Below are positions 1 through 9,081 of a DNA stretch of 64,000 nucleotides, in pieces. Under the pieces are notes generated by a model, which worked only from the letters and a program-made list of their open reading frames with translations, ran no database searches and was not told the DNA's origin. The position numbers were made by a program, and so were the translations under genes. Position 1 is the first letter of the stretch. Every line of letters begins with the position of its first letter. The stretch is from Agrobacterium tumefaciens (lineage in GTDB: Bacteria; Pseudomonadota; Alphaproteobacteria; Rhizobiales; Rhizobiaceae): the NCBI GenBank assembly GCA_025559845.1, contig CP048469.1:1674001-1738000 (forward strand), read 5' to 3'.

Positions 1-159
1 AGAACGAAAAGAAATTTGAAAACCTATACGTTGTCAAATAAGTACAAATTCCGAAAGATAAATTCAGTGAACAAAAATTACTTCGCTGTAAATTAGGCTT
101 TTCAAAACAAGTTTCCTAACAATAATCTCTAAAGTAAGCAGACTCACTGGAGTTCCTTG

Positions 160-1230
160 ATGAACACGGTATCCACGCCGAAGGCGACGGGGCCTGATAT
201 CGCCGCGCAGATCACCTATGCGATGCGCAGCATGGGCGTTTCGCCAATTCCGCGTAACTACCAGCTTTTTTACGAAGCCTATATCGGCTCCAACCCGGCC
301 TTGACGAGAGATCTCACGGCACTCGGCAGCCGGGCAACGCAGGAAGAGCTGGACGATCTATGCGCGCACTACTTCGACACCAGCGCTGTCAGACTGATCG
401 ACGACGTGCAGGAGCGCGTGCGCCAGGAGCTGGAAGCCCTGTTGAACACGCTGCGTCGCGAACAATCCTCGATCGAGAACTACAACAGAATTCTTGGCGA
501 GACGCGCCAGCGCATCGATGACAAGAACGCGACCAGCACCAACATCCTGAAAAACGCCATTGCCCTTCTGGCAGAGGCTACAGGAACAAAGCTTGTCGAT
601 GGCGAAAAGGCCGTCAACGACGTCAACCGCCATGCGGAGGAAATGCATCAGGTTCGTCTGGAGCTGGACGAATACAAGCGCATCGCCAACACCGACTCCC
701 TGACACGGCTTTCCAACCGTCGTGCTTTCGACGATCGGCTTGCCAGCATCTATGACAGCTCTCTCGGACTGAACTACACGACGCTCGCCCTGCTGGATAT
801 CGACCACTTCAAGAAGATCAACGACACCTTTGGTCATCCGGTTGGTGACAAGATCCTGGCAACTGTCGCTTCCGTCATTCGCGCCAATGTGCGCAAGGAT
901 GGTTTTGTTGCCAGAAGCGGCGGCGAGGAATTCGCCATTATTCTGGATGGCAATACGCCTGAAGAAGTCATGGTGGCCTGCGAACGCATCCGCCTTGCGC
1001 TGGAAAGCACGCCATTCCGTCACTCAAAGTCAGGCATCGATTACGGCCCGGTGACGATTTCGATCGGCTTCGCGTCGGCTGCCCAGGCGGACAATCCAGG
1101 CGAGCTCTACGCCCATGCCGATACGGCCCTCTACCATGCCAAGGAAACGGGCCGTAATCGCACCGTCTTTTTTGAAGAGGGCATGCAGAAGAACTACGTC
1201 GGCAAGAACTGGCTGATCTACAAGAAATAA
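160..1230 (+). CDS. GGDEF-domain diguanylate cyclase
   Basis: Predicted cytoplasmic diguanylate cyclase making the second messenger c-di-GMP. The first 165 or so residues match no domain I recognise and are helical, probably coiled coil near residues 80-165; there is no membrane segment. The GGDEF domain fills about residues 175-340, with the active-site GGEEF at 254-258 and the substrate-binding DxDHFKxxND stretch upstream. The inhibitory RxxD site is not at its usual position (RKDG is found there), so product feedback may be absent. The ATG at 160 is chosen because GGAG at 149-152 sits seven bases upstream; a TTG just before it would be in frame. What the N-terminal part senses cannot be told. 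It converges on the next gene across a shared terminator. Confidence 0.9.
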   Translation: MNTVSTPKATGPDIAAQITYAMRSMGVSPIPRNYQLFYEAYIGSNPALTRDLTALGSRATQEELDDLCAHYFDTSAVRLIDDVQERVRQELEALLNTLRREQSSIENYNRILGETRQRIDDKNATSTNILKNAIALLAEATGTKLVDGEKAVNDVNRHAEEMHQVRLELDEYKRIANTDSLTRLSNRRAFDDRLASIYDSSLGLNYTTLALLDIDHFKKINDTFGHPVGDKILATVASVIRANVRKDGFVARSGGEEFAIILDGNTPEEVMVACERIRLALESTPFRHSKSGIDYGPVTISIGFASAAQADNPGELYAHADTALYHAKETGRNRTVFFEEGMQKNYVGKNWLIYKK

Positions 1231-1258
1231 AGGCTGGAACGCCAAACGAGCTGATAAA

Positions 1259-1290
1259 AAAGGCCGCGAAAGCGGCCTTTCCTCTATTTT
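1259..1290. terminator. bidirectional intrinsic terminator
   Basis: A perfect 9-bp stem (1259-1267 with 1272-1280) closes a GAAA tetraloop. A-rich sequence precedes it and T-rich sequence follows, so it can end both the GGDEF gene and the leftward flavoprotein gene that converge here. Confidence 0.85.
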
Positions 1291-1305
1291 GGCGTCACCA
1301 CGATG

Positions 1306-1926
1306 TCACCACATCGTTTTTGCGGCGCGCACCGGCCATTCCCGATCGTAGGTTTCCTGATCGAAGCTTGCCTTTGCGGCCTTCAGCAAGGTGCCGGGCG
1401 TTGGCAAGGAGGCCGGATCGACAAAATGTTCGGGGTTCCAAAGTTCGGAGCGCATGAGCGCACGTGCACACTGGAAATAAACCTCGCCGATGGTGATGAC
1501 GATCACGGTGCGCGGATGCTTGCCATCCATCTCAAAACTCTGCAGCAGGTCTGGATCGACGGAAACCACAGCCGTACCATTGACCCGCATCGTCGTATTG
1601 GAACCGGGGATCAGGAACATCAGCGCCACACGCGGATCGCGCACGATGTTCATCAGCGAGTCGACGCGGTTGTTGCCGCGCCAGTCGGGAAGCAGCAGTG
1701 TCGTTTCATCCCCGATGCGCACGACACCGTCGCCAGCCTGCGGCCTGTCGCCGCGCGGTGAGCAGTCCATGCCTTCGGGTCCAACCGTCGCCAAAGCCAC
1801 AAAGGGCGATGCCTCGATCATCTGACGATATTCGGCGGTCAGTGCGCTCGTTACCTTGGCAACCGATGCTTCGGTCACGCCGTCATAGATGGCCTTCAAT
1901 TCCTCGACGCTACGAATAATCGTCAT
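1306..1926 (-). CDS. PPOX-type FMN-binding flavoprotein (MSMEG_1061-like)
   Basis: A 206-residue protein of the pyridoxamine 5'-phosphate oxidase-like split-barrel family. The pattern FVALATVGPEG, then CSPRGD, then the strand block LLLPDWRGNNR fits the subfamily often annotated as MSMEG_1061 FMN-dependent PPOX proteins. Members bind a flavin and reduce small molecules; the substrate is unknown. The ATG at 1926 is preferred because a purine-rich AGGGAAGAGGG lies just upstream; an in-frame extension further back reads into poor sequence. It lies 58 bases downstream of the antiporter gene on the same strand, so the two may be co-transcribed. Confidence 0.85.
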   Translation of the reverse strand: MTIIRSVEELKAIYDGVTEASVAKVTSALTAEYRQMIEASPFVALATVGPEGMDCSPRGDRPQAGDGVVRIGDETTLLLPDWRGNNRVDSLMNIVRDPRVALMFLIPGSNTTMRVNGTAVVSVDPDLLQSFEMDGKHPRTVIVITIGEVYFQCARALMRSELWNPEHFVDPASLPTPGTLLKAAKASFDQETYDREWPVRAAKTMW

Positions 1927-1984
1927 CTGCCCTCTTCCCTCATCGACATCAGACCATGCCCCCTTCAGGAGAACAACAGCCCGC

Positions 1985-3796
1985 TTACTCCTCGTCCTGC
2001 TCCACCTTTTCCCGTTCGGCACGCTCGCGCGCAGTGCGGGCGGCAACGAGATCGGCAGGCTGGGCATTGCCACGGATCAGCGAACGCCCGGCATAGATAC
2101 CGCCAACGATTTCCATGGCAAAGCGCTCTGCGTCCCTATCGCGGAACTCCTCGACAAGACGCACCGCATCCTCCTGGTCCTCGCCCATGGCAGTCAACAC
2201 CTCACCGCTGAAAATCAGCGCCGATTCCAGTGTTTCGCGGATCTGGTAGTCCACCCCGGCCTTCAGCAGATCGATGGCATGGCCACGGTCGAAGGCGCGG
2301 GCCAGAACAGGAATTAGCGGGAACTCGTGCTTGACGATTTCGGCGATACGGATCGCCGCTTCCTTGTCATCGACACAGATCAGCACGGCACGCGCCGTTC
2401 CGGCGCCGGCGGCATGCAGAATTTCCGCCCGCGAACCATCGCCATAATAGACCTTGAAACCGAACTCCGCCGCATCACGGACGAAATCGGCGTCCCTGTC
2501 GATCAACGACAATGTGTAACCGCGCGCCAGAAGCGGCTGACTGACGATCTGGCCGAAGCGGCCAAAGCCAATCAGCAGGATGCTGCCTTCGACATTTTCC
2601 GGCATATCGAGATCGTCGGTATTGGGAGCGGCCTTGGGAACGATACGGTCATGCAGGATGACCATTAGCGGCGTCAGCACCATGGAAATGATGATCGTTG
2701 CCGTCAGGATGGCGTTGGATTCGCGGTCGAGCACGCCGGCGTTGACCGCCGCCGAATAGAGCACGAATGCAAATTCGCCGCCCTGCGCCATCAGTACCGC
2801 CCGCTCCAGGCTTTCGCGGCGCGTCGTGCCAAGCGCACGCGCAACGCCGTAAATCAGGAACGCCTTCAGCAACATGTAACCGGCAACGCTGACCACAACG
2901 AGCTGCCAGTTCGCACCGATCACGCCGATATCGATCGCCATGCCGACGCCGAGAAAAAACAACCCGAGCAGAATGCCGCGGAATGGCTCGATGTCAGCCT
3001 CGAGCTGGTGGCGGAAAGAGGATTCCGAAAGAAGGACACCGGCGAGAAACGCACCCATCGCCATGGAGAGGCCGCTGACCTGCATCAGAAGCGCTGATCC
3101 CAGCACCACCAGAAGCGCTGCCGCGGTCATCACTTCACGCGCGCCGGAGGCGGCCAGAAGCCGGAAGAACGGATTGAGAAGGTAACGGCCCGCCAGAATG
3201 AGTGCTCCAACGGCGGAGAGCGCAATACCGACAGAAACCCAGCGCTCGGAGGCCGTAACCTCCTCCCCGCCTGAACCAAGGAAGGCAACCAGCGCCAGAA
3301 GCGGCACGATGGCCAGATCCTCGAACAGCAGGATCGCAATGATCCGCTGCCCCTTGAGACTGGACATGCTGTTGCGTTCCTGAAGCATCTGCATGACGAT
3401 CGCGGTCGACGTCAGCACGAAACCCGTTCCGGCAACGAAGGATGGAATGATCGGAAAGCCAAGCGCGATGCCGATCAGCGTCAGGCCGGCCATGCATACG
3501 AGCACCTGAAGTGCGCCGAGCCCGAATATATCCTTGCGCATCGACCACAGCCGTGACGGCTGCATTTCAAGGCCTATGATGAACAGGAACATCACCACGC
3601 CAAGTTCGGCGATGTGGAGAATGGCCTGCGAATTGGAAAAGAAACCGAGACCATAGGGGCCCACGACAAGACCGGCAGCAAGATAGCCGAGAACCGAGCC
3701 AAGTCCGATCCGCTTGAAAATCGGCGCGGCCACAACGCCGGCAGCCAAAAGCACGACCACCTGAGCCAGATCATTTCCGTTCGCTTCGACCGCCAC
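1985..3796 (-). CDS. monovalent cation:proton antiporter, KefB/KefC type
   Basis: Inner-membrane CPA2-family K+/H+ antiporter or K+ efflux protein. About the first 390 residues form a dozen hydrophobic helices. The KefC-like signature LEADIEPFRGILLGLFF is present, as is the conserved RIIAILLFEDLAIVPLL helix. Residues from about 400 to 530 form a RCK/TrkA-N nucleotide-binding domain with the Rossmann loop GFGRFG, and a charged tail follows. At 603 residues it is close to KefB/KefC length. The start appears to be GTG at 3794-3796; the upstream GGGG is only a fair ribosome site, so the start is less sure than the gene. No KefF/KefG-type accessory protein is adjacent, although a flavoprotein gene follows on the same strand. 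Confidence 0.9.
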   Translation of the reverse strand: MAVEANGNDLAQVVVLLAAGVVAAPIFKRIGLGSVLGYLAAGLVVGPYGLGFFSNSQAILHIAELGVVMFLFIIGLEMQPSRLWSMRKDIFGLGALQVLVCMAGLTLIGIALGFPIIPSFVAGTGFVLTSTAIVMQMLQERNSMSSLKGQRIIAILLFEDLAIVPLLALVAFLGSGGEEVTASERWVSVGIALSAVGALILAGRYLLNPFFRLLAASGAREVMTAAALLVVLGSALLMQVSGLSMAMGAFLAGVLLSESSFRHQLEADIEPFRGILLGLFFLGVGMAIDIGVIGANWQLVVVSVAGYMLLKAFLIYGVARALGTTRRESLERAVLMAQGGEFAFVLYSAAVNAGVLDRESNAILTATIIISMVLTPLMVILHDRIVPKAAPNTDDLDMPENVEGSILLIGFGRFGQIVSQPLLARGYTLSLIDRDADFVRDAAEFGFKVYYGDGSRAEILHAAGAGTARAVLICVDDKEAAIRIAEIVKHEFPLIPVLARAFDRGHAIDLLKAGVDYQIRETLESALIFSGEVLTAMGEDQEDAVRLVEEFRDRDAERFAMEIVGGIYAGRSLIRGNAQPADLVAARTARERAEREKVEQDEE

Positions 3797-3948
3797 GCGC
3801 CACCCCGTATCAAATGCAGGACGAGGGTGTCGCCCCTCGTCGAATTGCCGTCAAAGTTCAAGAAAGTCCGAAGCAAAGGAGGCGAAGACCCCGGTTTTCC
3901 GAAGCATGCCTCTCTCAACACCCTTGATGTGTTCTAACGGGATTGCCG

Positions 3949-4302
3949 TTACCGGCTCAAGCCTTTTTCCGCCAGTTCCCGTTCATAGGACTGAAACAGT
4001 GCGTCACCCGTCTCTCCGAGTTCGCGCAGGTATCTCCATGTGAAGATGCCGCTGTCGTGGCCATCGTCAAAAACGATCCGGACGGCGTAGTTTCCGGTCG
4101 CCGAAAGGGCGCGAATTGTGACGTTGCGCTTGCCGGGAACCGTGACCTTCTGCCCCGGCCCGTGTCCCTGCACCTCCGCCGACGGAGAAAGGACGCGCAG
4201 CATTTCCGCGCTCAGCCGAAAGGCGGTTCCGTCATCGAACGAGACGGTCAGTTCCTTCCGGTCTTTCGACACACGCAGTTCTATCGGCCAGACATCACTC
4301 AT
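3949..4302 (-). CDS. DUF971 / GBBH-like N-terminal domain protein
   Basis: A 117-residue protein consisting of one DUF971 domain, the fold that forms the N-terminal part of gamma-butyrobetaine hydroxylase. Recognisable blocks are WPIELRVSKDRKEL at the start, the middle RLSAEMLRVLSPSAEVQGHG, and YAVRIVFDDGHDSGIFTW near the end. Stand-alone members in Proteobacteria are linked by context to iron-sulfur or Mrp/ApbC-type proteins, but their job is unproven. It is divergent from moaA, whose product carries iron-sulfur clusters; the 125-base gap probably holds both promoters. Confidence 0.85.
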   Translation of the reverse strand: MSDVWPIELRVSKDRKELTVSFDDGTAFRLSAEMLRVLSPSAEVQGHGPGQKVTVPGKRNVTIRALSATGNYAVRIVFDDGHDSGIFTWRYLRELGETGDALFQSYERELAEKGLSR

Positions 4303-4427
4303 TTTTCACTTCCGAAGCAGTGGCTTTTGCGCGAGAATTACGAGCTTGCCCAACGATAGGCAAGGCACTACATCCTAATGAACGCCAAGAGATTTTCTAA
4401 ACATGTTTGGCGAACGGAGACGGACAC

Positions 4428-5477
4428 GTGAACGGCTTCCTCGGATCGCTCGATAAAGCGCAGTCCCTGACGGAAACAACCGCACCGATGGTAGACCCAT
4501 TCGGGCGCGCGATCACCTATCTGCGCGTCTCCGTGACCGACCGTTGCGACTTTCGCTGCACCTATTGCATGGCAGAGCACATGACCTTCCTGCCCAAGAA
4601 GGATCTTCTGACGCTGGAAGAGCTCGATCGTCTCTGTTCCGTCTTCGTGGCGCGCGGCGTGCGAAAGCTGCGCCTCACCGGTGGCGAACCGCTGGTGCGC
4701 AAGAACATCATGGAACTGGTGCGCAATCTCGGCCGTCACGTCCATGCAGGCACACTTGAAGAACTGACGCTGACCACCAACGGCTCGCAGCTTTCCAAAT
4801 TCGCAGCCGAACTGGCCGATTGCGGCGTCAGGCGCATCAATGTCTCGCTCGACACGCTCGACGCCGACAAGTTTCGCCAGATCACCCGCTGGGGCGATCT
4901 CGGCCGGGTCATGGAGGGGCTCGACGCAGCGCTCTCCGCCGGCATCAAGGTGAAGCTCAACGCAGTGGCGTTGAAGGATTTCAACGAGGCCGAAATTCCA
5001 GAACTGATGCGCTTTGCGCATGCACGCGGCATGGACCTGACTGTGATCGAAACCATGCCGATGGGCGAGATCGAGGAAGATCGCACTGACCGATATCTGC
5101 CGCTGTCCGAACTCAGGGCGTCTCTCGAGCAACAGTTCACCCTGACCGACAACGATTACCAGACGGGCGGTCCGGCACGTTACGTCACGGTCAGCGAGAC
5201 CGGCGGCAGGCTCGGTTTCATTACGCCGATGACGCATAATTTCTGCGAAAGCTGCAATCGCGTTCGCCTGACCTGCACCGGCACGCTCTATATGTGTCTC
5301 GGGCAGGACGATGCCGCAGACCTGCGCACCGCACTCCGGGCTTCCGACGATGATGGCTATCTTTCCAGAGCGATTGATGAAGCCATCCTGCGCAAGCCCA
5401 AGGGGCACGATTTCATCATCGATCGCACCCATAAACGCCCCGCTGTTGCGCGTCATATGAGCGTAACCGGCGGTTAG
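4428..5477 (+). CDS. moaA: GTP 3',8-cyclase MoaA
   Basis: Radical SAM enzyme that, with MoaC, turns GTP into cyclic pyranopterin monophosphate, the first step of molybdenum cofactor synthesis. The N-terminal SAM cluster ligands CDFRCTYC (Cys40, Cys44, Cys47) and the C-terminal cluster ligands CESC plus a later Cys in LYMC (near residues 273, 276 and 290) are all present, as is the essential C-terminal Gly-Gly. I place the start at GTG 4428, eight bases after GGAG (4416-4419), giving 349 residues, the usual length; an in-frame TTG at 4407 lacks such a site. mobA and mobB lie two genes downstream. Confidence 0.96.
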   Translation: MNGFLGSLDKAQSLTETTAPMVDPFGRAITYLRVSVTDRCDFRCTYCMAEHMTFLPKKDLLTLEELDRLCSVFVARGVRKLRLTGGEPLVRKNIMELVRNLGRHVHAGTLEELTLTTNGSQLSKFAAELADCGVRRINVSLDTLDADKFRQITRWGDLGRVMEGLDAALSAGIKVKLNAVALKDFNEAEIPELMRFAHARGMDLTVIETMPMGEIEEDRTDRYLPLSELRASLEQQFTLTDNDYQTGGPARYVTVSETGGRLGFITPMTHNFCESCNRVRLTCTGTLYMCLGQDDAADLRTALRASDDDGYLSRAIDEAILRKPKGHDFIIDRTHKRPAVARHMSVTGG

Positions 5478-5500
5478 GCGCCAACAGGCGCTTCTTTCTC
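5478..5500 (+). terminator. weak terminator after moaA
   Basis: GCGCC-AACA-GGCGC starts directly after the moaA stop codon and is followed by TTCTTTCTC. The 5-bp stem is short, so termination may be partial. Confidence 0.4.
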
Positions 5501-5649
5501 GCGACCCCCAGATATAAACGGTTGAAATGACATCCGGACCGTGTCACGTCTGAACGGTGGAGGAATGCGGAGTCGTGGCCTTTTTGCAGTGAGAAGTCGC
5601 TGCTGAGCCAGACCGACGAACGGCTGCGCATGGTCTAGGACAAGATGGA

Positions 5650-6633
5650 ATGGCATTGACGGACAACACCCGCGGCGCCCTGCTTATGGCGGTTGCGATG
5701 GCGAGCTTTACAGCCAACGACGCGCTGACGAAATCCGTCACCCCTTACATCAACACCGGCCAGATCATGTTCGTTCGCGGCATCATGACCGCGATCCTCG
5801 TCTATTTTGCCGCACGTCATTTTGGCGCCTTGCGCCCGCTGAAGACACTGTTGCGGCCAATCATCATCCTCCGCTGTCTCTGCGAGGTGACAGCCGCCGT
5901 CCTCTATCTGACCGCACTCGGTCTCATCGAATTCTCCAATGCCTCGGCAATCCTGCAATCGCTGCCGCTGGTGGTGACGCTTGGGGCGGCCCTGTTCCTG
6001 CGCGAGCCGGTTGGCTGGCGGCGCTGGCTGGCAATCATTGTCGGTTTTCTCGGCGTCCTCGTCATCCTGCGCCCCGGCCCGGATGGCTTCACCTTCGGCG
6101 CATTGCTGGTCGTCGCATCGCTTGCCGTCACCGCCGCCCGCGATCTGCTGACGCGCAAGATGTATGCCGATGTCCCCTCGCTTGCCGTAACCGTCATCAC
6201 AGCATTCGTGAACATGGCGATGGGCGGCCTGCTCATTCAGCCTTTCGGCGGCTGGCAACCGATGAATGGCTGGATCATTTCTCACCTTGCCGGTTCGGCG
6301 GTGCTGGTTCTGATCGGCTATCAGGCGATTATCGTCGCCATGCGCACCGGAGAAATCTCCTTTGTGGCGCCATTCCGTTACACCAGCCTCCTCTGGGGCT
6401 TCATGATCGGCATCTTCTTCTTCAACGAACGCATAGATTCCTGGACGATCGTTGGGGCGGCCATCGTCATCGGCTCAGGTCTTTATACATTCTACCGCGA
6501 AAGCAAGCGCAACCGGTCGCAACTTGCCAAGCGTTCGGCCGTCACACCGACCGAGCCGCCAACCGTCAGGCCGGCTTCCGTTACGGAACCTCACGTAACG
6601 AGATCCATGCGCGCGGAAGAAGCGGGAGAGTGA
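5650..6633 (+). CDS. DMT family (EamA) transporter
   Basis: A 327-residue inner-membrane protein of the drug/metabolite transporter superfamily. About ten hydrophobic helices fall into two EamA repeats (roughly residues 8-140 and 155-290). Family marks include the FVRG motif after helix 2 and the ALGLIEFSNASAI segment. The substrate cannot be told. The last 35 residues are a polar Pro/Thr-rich cytoplasmic tail. The start ATG has AGGA about nine bases upstream. The next gene, an MFS exporter, begins one base after the stop codon, so the two form an operon and probably export related small molecules. Confidence 0.9.
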   Translation: MALTDNTRGALLMAVAMASFTANDALTKSVTPYINTGQIMFVRGIMTAILVYFAARHFGALRPLKTLLRPIIILRCLCEVTAAVLYLTALGLIEFSNASAILQSLPLVVTLGAALFLREPVGWRRWLAIIVGFLGVLVILRPGPDGFTFGALLVVASLAVTAARDLLTRKMYADVPSLAVTVITAFVNMAMGGLLIQPFGGWQPMNGWIISHLAGSAVLVLIGYQAIIVAMRTGEISFVAPFRYTSLLWGFMIGIFFFNERIDSWTIVGAAIVIGSGLYTFYRESKRNRSQLAKRSAVTPTEPPTVRPASVTEPHVTRSMRAEEAGE

Positions 6634-6634
6634 C

Positions 6635-7846
6635 GTGAATACCGGCCGTTTCCTGGACAGGACGACACCGCCCCACATTCTCACGCTGGTCATCATCGCG
6701 GGCGTCGCAGCGCTGTGCATGAACGTCTTCCTGCCGTCGCTTGCGGCCATGGCCGTCTATTTTGAAACCGACTACGCGGTCATGCAGTTTGCCGTATCCG
6801 GTTATCTCGCTGCCACCGCCTGCCTGCAACTCGTTATAGGCCCCCTCTCCGACCGTTTTGGCCGACGCCCGGTCATGCTCGTCAGCATCGCCATCATGAT
6901 CCTCGCCACGGTGGTCTGCGGGTTTGCCACCACCACAGGCGTATTCATGGCCGGTCGTGTTGCACAGGCGGCCATCGTCTCGGCTTTCGTGCTGGCCCGC
7001 GCCATAGTCAGGGACATGGTGCCGATGGAACAGGCCGCCTCGATGATCGGCTACATCACCATGGGCATGTCGGTCGTGCCGATGATCGGCCCGACGATTG
7101 GCGGCATCCTCAACGATGTCTCCGGCTGGCAGGCCAGTTTTGCGCTTCTCGCCATCCTCGGCGTCGTCATCCTGGCGCTGGCCTGGTTCGACCTTGGCGA
7201 GACCAACGACAGCAAATCCACCAGTTTTTCCGAGCAGTTCCATGCCTGGCCGGAGCTGTTGCGCTCCCCGCTTTTCTGGGGTTACGCACTGACATCGACC
7301 TTCTCGTCGGGCATGTTCTTTTCCTTTCTCGGCGGCGCCCCCTTCGTTGGCAGCGTGATTTACGGCCTCTCACCGGCCATGCTCGGTCTGCAATTCTTCT
7401 TCATGGCAACAGGCTATATGATCGGAAACTTCATTTCCGGCCGTTACGCCAGCCGCATCGGCATCACCATCATGATGCTGTCGGGCAATGTCATCGGTCT
7501 TGCCGGCATTCTGGCCGCAATAGCACTGACCGGCATCGGCATTCACAGCGCCTATGTCTTCTTCGTACCGCTGGCGCTGATCGGCGTCGGAAATGGCGTG
7601 ACATTACCCAGCGCCAATGCCGGCATGGTCAGCGTCCAGCCGCATCTTGCCGGTTCAGCCTCCGGCCTCGGCGGCGCCATGACGATTGGTGGCGGCGCCG
7701 CACTTTCGGTCCTTGCATCGGCAGTCCTGTCAGAGGAAGCAGGCACATGGCCGCTGCTTCTGGTGATGCTGGTAACCGGCATCATCGCATTCATAACCAC
7801 CTGGTTCATCCGCGTTGGGGAAAAGAAACACAATGTCCGTAGCTGA
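6635..7846 (+). CDS. MFS multidrug transporter, Bcr/CflA type
   Basis: Twelve-helix major facilitator of 403 residues. The loop between helices 2 and 3 carries the MFS motif as [13 protein letters not shown], and the N-terminal pattern LPSLAAMA fits the Bcr/CflA drug-resistance group. It is predicted to expel drugs or metabolites from the cytoplasm using the proton gradient. The start is GTG at 6635, following GGGAGAG at the end of the upstream gene. Its stop codon overlaps the likely mobA start by 14 bases, so transcription probably runs on through mobA and mobB. Confidence 0.9.
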   Translation: MNTGRFLDRTTPPHILTLVIIAGVAALCMNVFLPSLAAMAVYFETDYAVMQFAVSGYLAATACLQLVIGPLSDRFGRRPVMLVSIAIMILATVVCGFATTTGVFMAGRVAQAAIVSAFVLARAIVRDMVPMEQAASMIGYITMGMSVVPMIGPTIGGILNDVSGWQASFALLAILGVVILALAWFDLGETNDSKSTSFSEQFHAWPELLRSPLFWGYALTSTFSSGMFFSFLGGAPFVGSVIYGLSPAMLGLQFFFMATGYMIGNFISGRYASRIGITIMMLSGNVIGLAGILAAIALTGIGIHSAYVFFVPLALIGVGNGVTLPSANAGMVSVQPHLAGSASGLGGAMTIGGGAALSVLASAVLSEEAGTWPLLLVMLVTGIIAFITTWFIRVGEKKHNVRS

Positions 7847-8462
7847 ACGTTTTCCCGGTCTTGTTCTCGCTGGCGGACTTTCCAGACGCATGGGCGCCAA
7901 CAAGGCGACAGTCATGCTTGGGAGTGAGCCGCTGCTGGCGCATGTGTTGCGACGCATGACACCGCAGGTCTCGGACGTCGCCGTCAACGCCGCAAATGGT
8001 TGGGCAGACCAGTTCGGAAAGCCGGTGCTCCCGGATACGATAACCGGCCACGCCGGCCCACTGGCGGGTGTTCTGGCCGGAATGCGCTATTTCAAGGCTG
8101 CTGCAACCGGCAAGAGCCATTTTCTCACCGCGCCCGCCGACAGCCCGTTCTTCCCGCAGGATCTGGCAAACCGCCTCGCAGAACATGTTGCCGGCGACAA
8201 CGAGATCGTCATCGCCGCCTCCGGCGGTCAGGTTCACCCGGTCTTCGCCCTTTGGCCGGTTGCGCTGGCAGACGATCTGGAAGAATGGCTGCAGGATGAG
8301 AAGAACCGGCGCATCCGCGCCTATCTTGCCCGCCATGTGACGATCGGCGTATCCTTCCCACCGCTTGAAACGGTGAATGGCAGTATCGATCCCTTCTTCA
8401 ACATCAACACGCCGGATGAACTTGCCCTCGCCCGGACCTATCTCGAGAGCATCGAACAGTGA
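7833..8462 (+). CDS. mobA: molybdenum cofactor guanylyltransferase MobA
   Basis: Transfers GMP from GTP to molybdopterin, forming the guanine dinucleotide cofactor of DMSO reductase-family enzymes. The nucleotidyltransferase signature [13 protein letters not shown] lies near the N terminus; [10 protein letters not shown] contains the metal-binding Asp, and [10 protein letters not shown] near the C terminus is typical. ATG 7833 gives 209 residues and begins directly with the conserved core; a TTG at 7815 would add six residues. The gene overlaps the MFS gene at its start and mobB by four bases at its end, so it is translationally coupled on both sides. Confidence 0.95.
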   Translation: MSVAERFPGLVLAGGLSRRMGANKATVMLGSEPLLAHVLRRMTPQVSDVAVNAANGWADQFGKPVLPDTITGHAGPLAGVLAGMRYFKAAATGKSHFLTAPADSPFFPQDLANRLAEHVAGDNEIVIAASGGQVHPVFALWPVALADDLEEWLQDEKNRRIRAYLARHVTIGVSFPPLETVNGSIDPFFNINTPDELALARTYLESIEQ

Positions 8463-8974
8463 GCGGACAAAAAGTCTTCGGTATCGCCGGCTGGAAGAAC
8501 TCCGGAAAAACCGGACTTGCAGTGCGCATTGTCAGCGAACTCACCGCCCGAGGCTACAAGGTTTCGACCATCAAGCACGCCCATCATGATTTCGATATCG
8601 ATAAGGTCGGTGCCGATAGCTGGCGACACCGACAGGCCGGCGCGCATGAGGTCACCATCGTCTCCGGCACGCGTTTTGCCATCATGCATGAGCTGCGCGG
8701 TGGGCCGGAACCCTCTTTCGAAGACATTCTAGGACGGATCGAACCATGCGACCTGGTGTTGATTGAAGGCTACAAATACGAGCCGGTGCCTAAGATCGAG
8801 GCCCGGCGTCTGGAAGCGGCCAAGTCTGAGCCTTTGGCACCGACCGATCCACACATCATCGCCATTGCCGCCGACCATCCGGTCACCGATAGCGCGCTTC
8901 CTGTCTTCGATCTCGACGACACGAACACGATCGCCGACTTCATCGAAAAGACGGTCGGCCTTGTCAGGCCATGA
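8459..8974 (+). CDS. mobB: molybdopterin-guanine dinucleotide biosynthesis protein MobB
   Basis: A 171-residue P-loop GTPase that assists MobA in making or delivering the guanylated molybdenum cofactor. The Walker A motif GWKNSGKT lies at residues 11-18, followed by the family pattern [22 protein letters not shown] and LVLIEGYK. The start is GTG in a GTGA overlap with the mobA stop. A terminator follows 60 bases downstream, ending the unit that starts with the DMT transporter. Confidence 0.95.
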   Translation: MSGQKVFGIAGWKNSGKTGLAVRIVSELTARGYKVSTIKHAHHDFDIDKVGADSWRHRQAGAHEVTIVSGTRFAIMHELRGGPEPSFEDILGRIEPCDLVLIEGYKYEPVPKIEARRLEAAKSEPLAPTDPHIIAIAADHPVTDSALPVFDLDDTNTIADFIEKTVGLVRP

Positions 8975-9035
8975 GCTTGGTTCGGACGATTTCCGACACG
9001 CGCCATTTGACAGAACACGATGCCACAAAATGAAA

Positions 9036-9062
9036 AAGCCGGGCTTTTGACCCGGCTTCTTC
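9036..9062 (+). terminator. intrinsic terminator after mobB
   Basis: An 8-bp GC-rich stem AAGCCGGG / CCCGGCTT (9036-9043 and 9051-9058) followed by CTTCATT. It can also serve the convergent NlpD-like gene, because A-rich sequence precedes it. Confidence 0.75.
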
Positions 9063-9081
9063 ATTCCTTGAGACGCAATAC

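Noticed and set aside
1..159. Possible gene or promoter at the left edge
   Set aside because: Only AT-rich sequence is seen, with no frame or clear promoter pair; it is simply the upstream region of the GGDEF gene.
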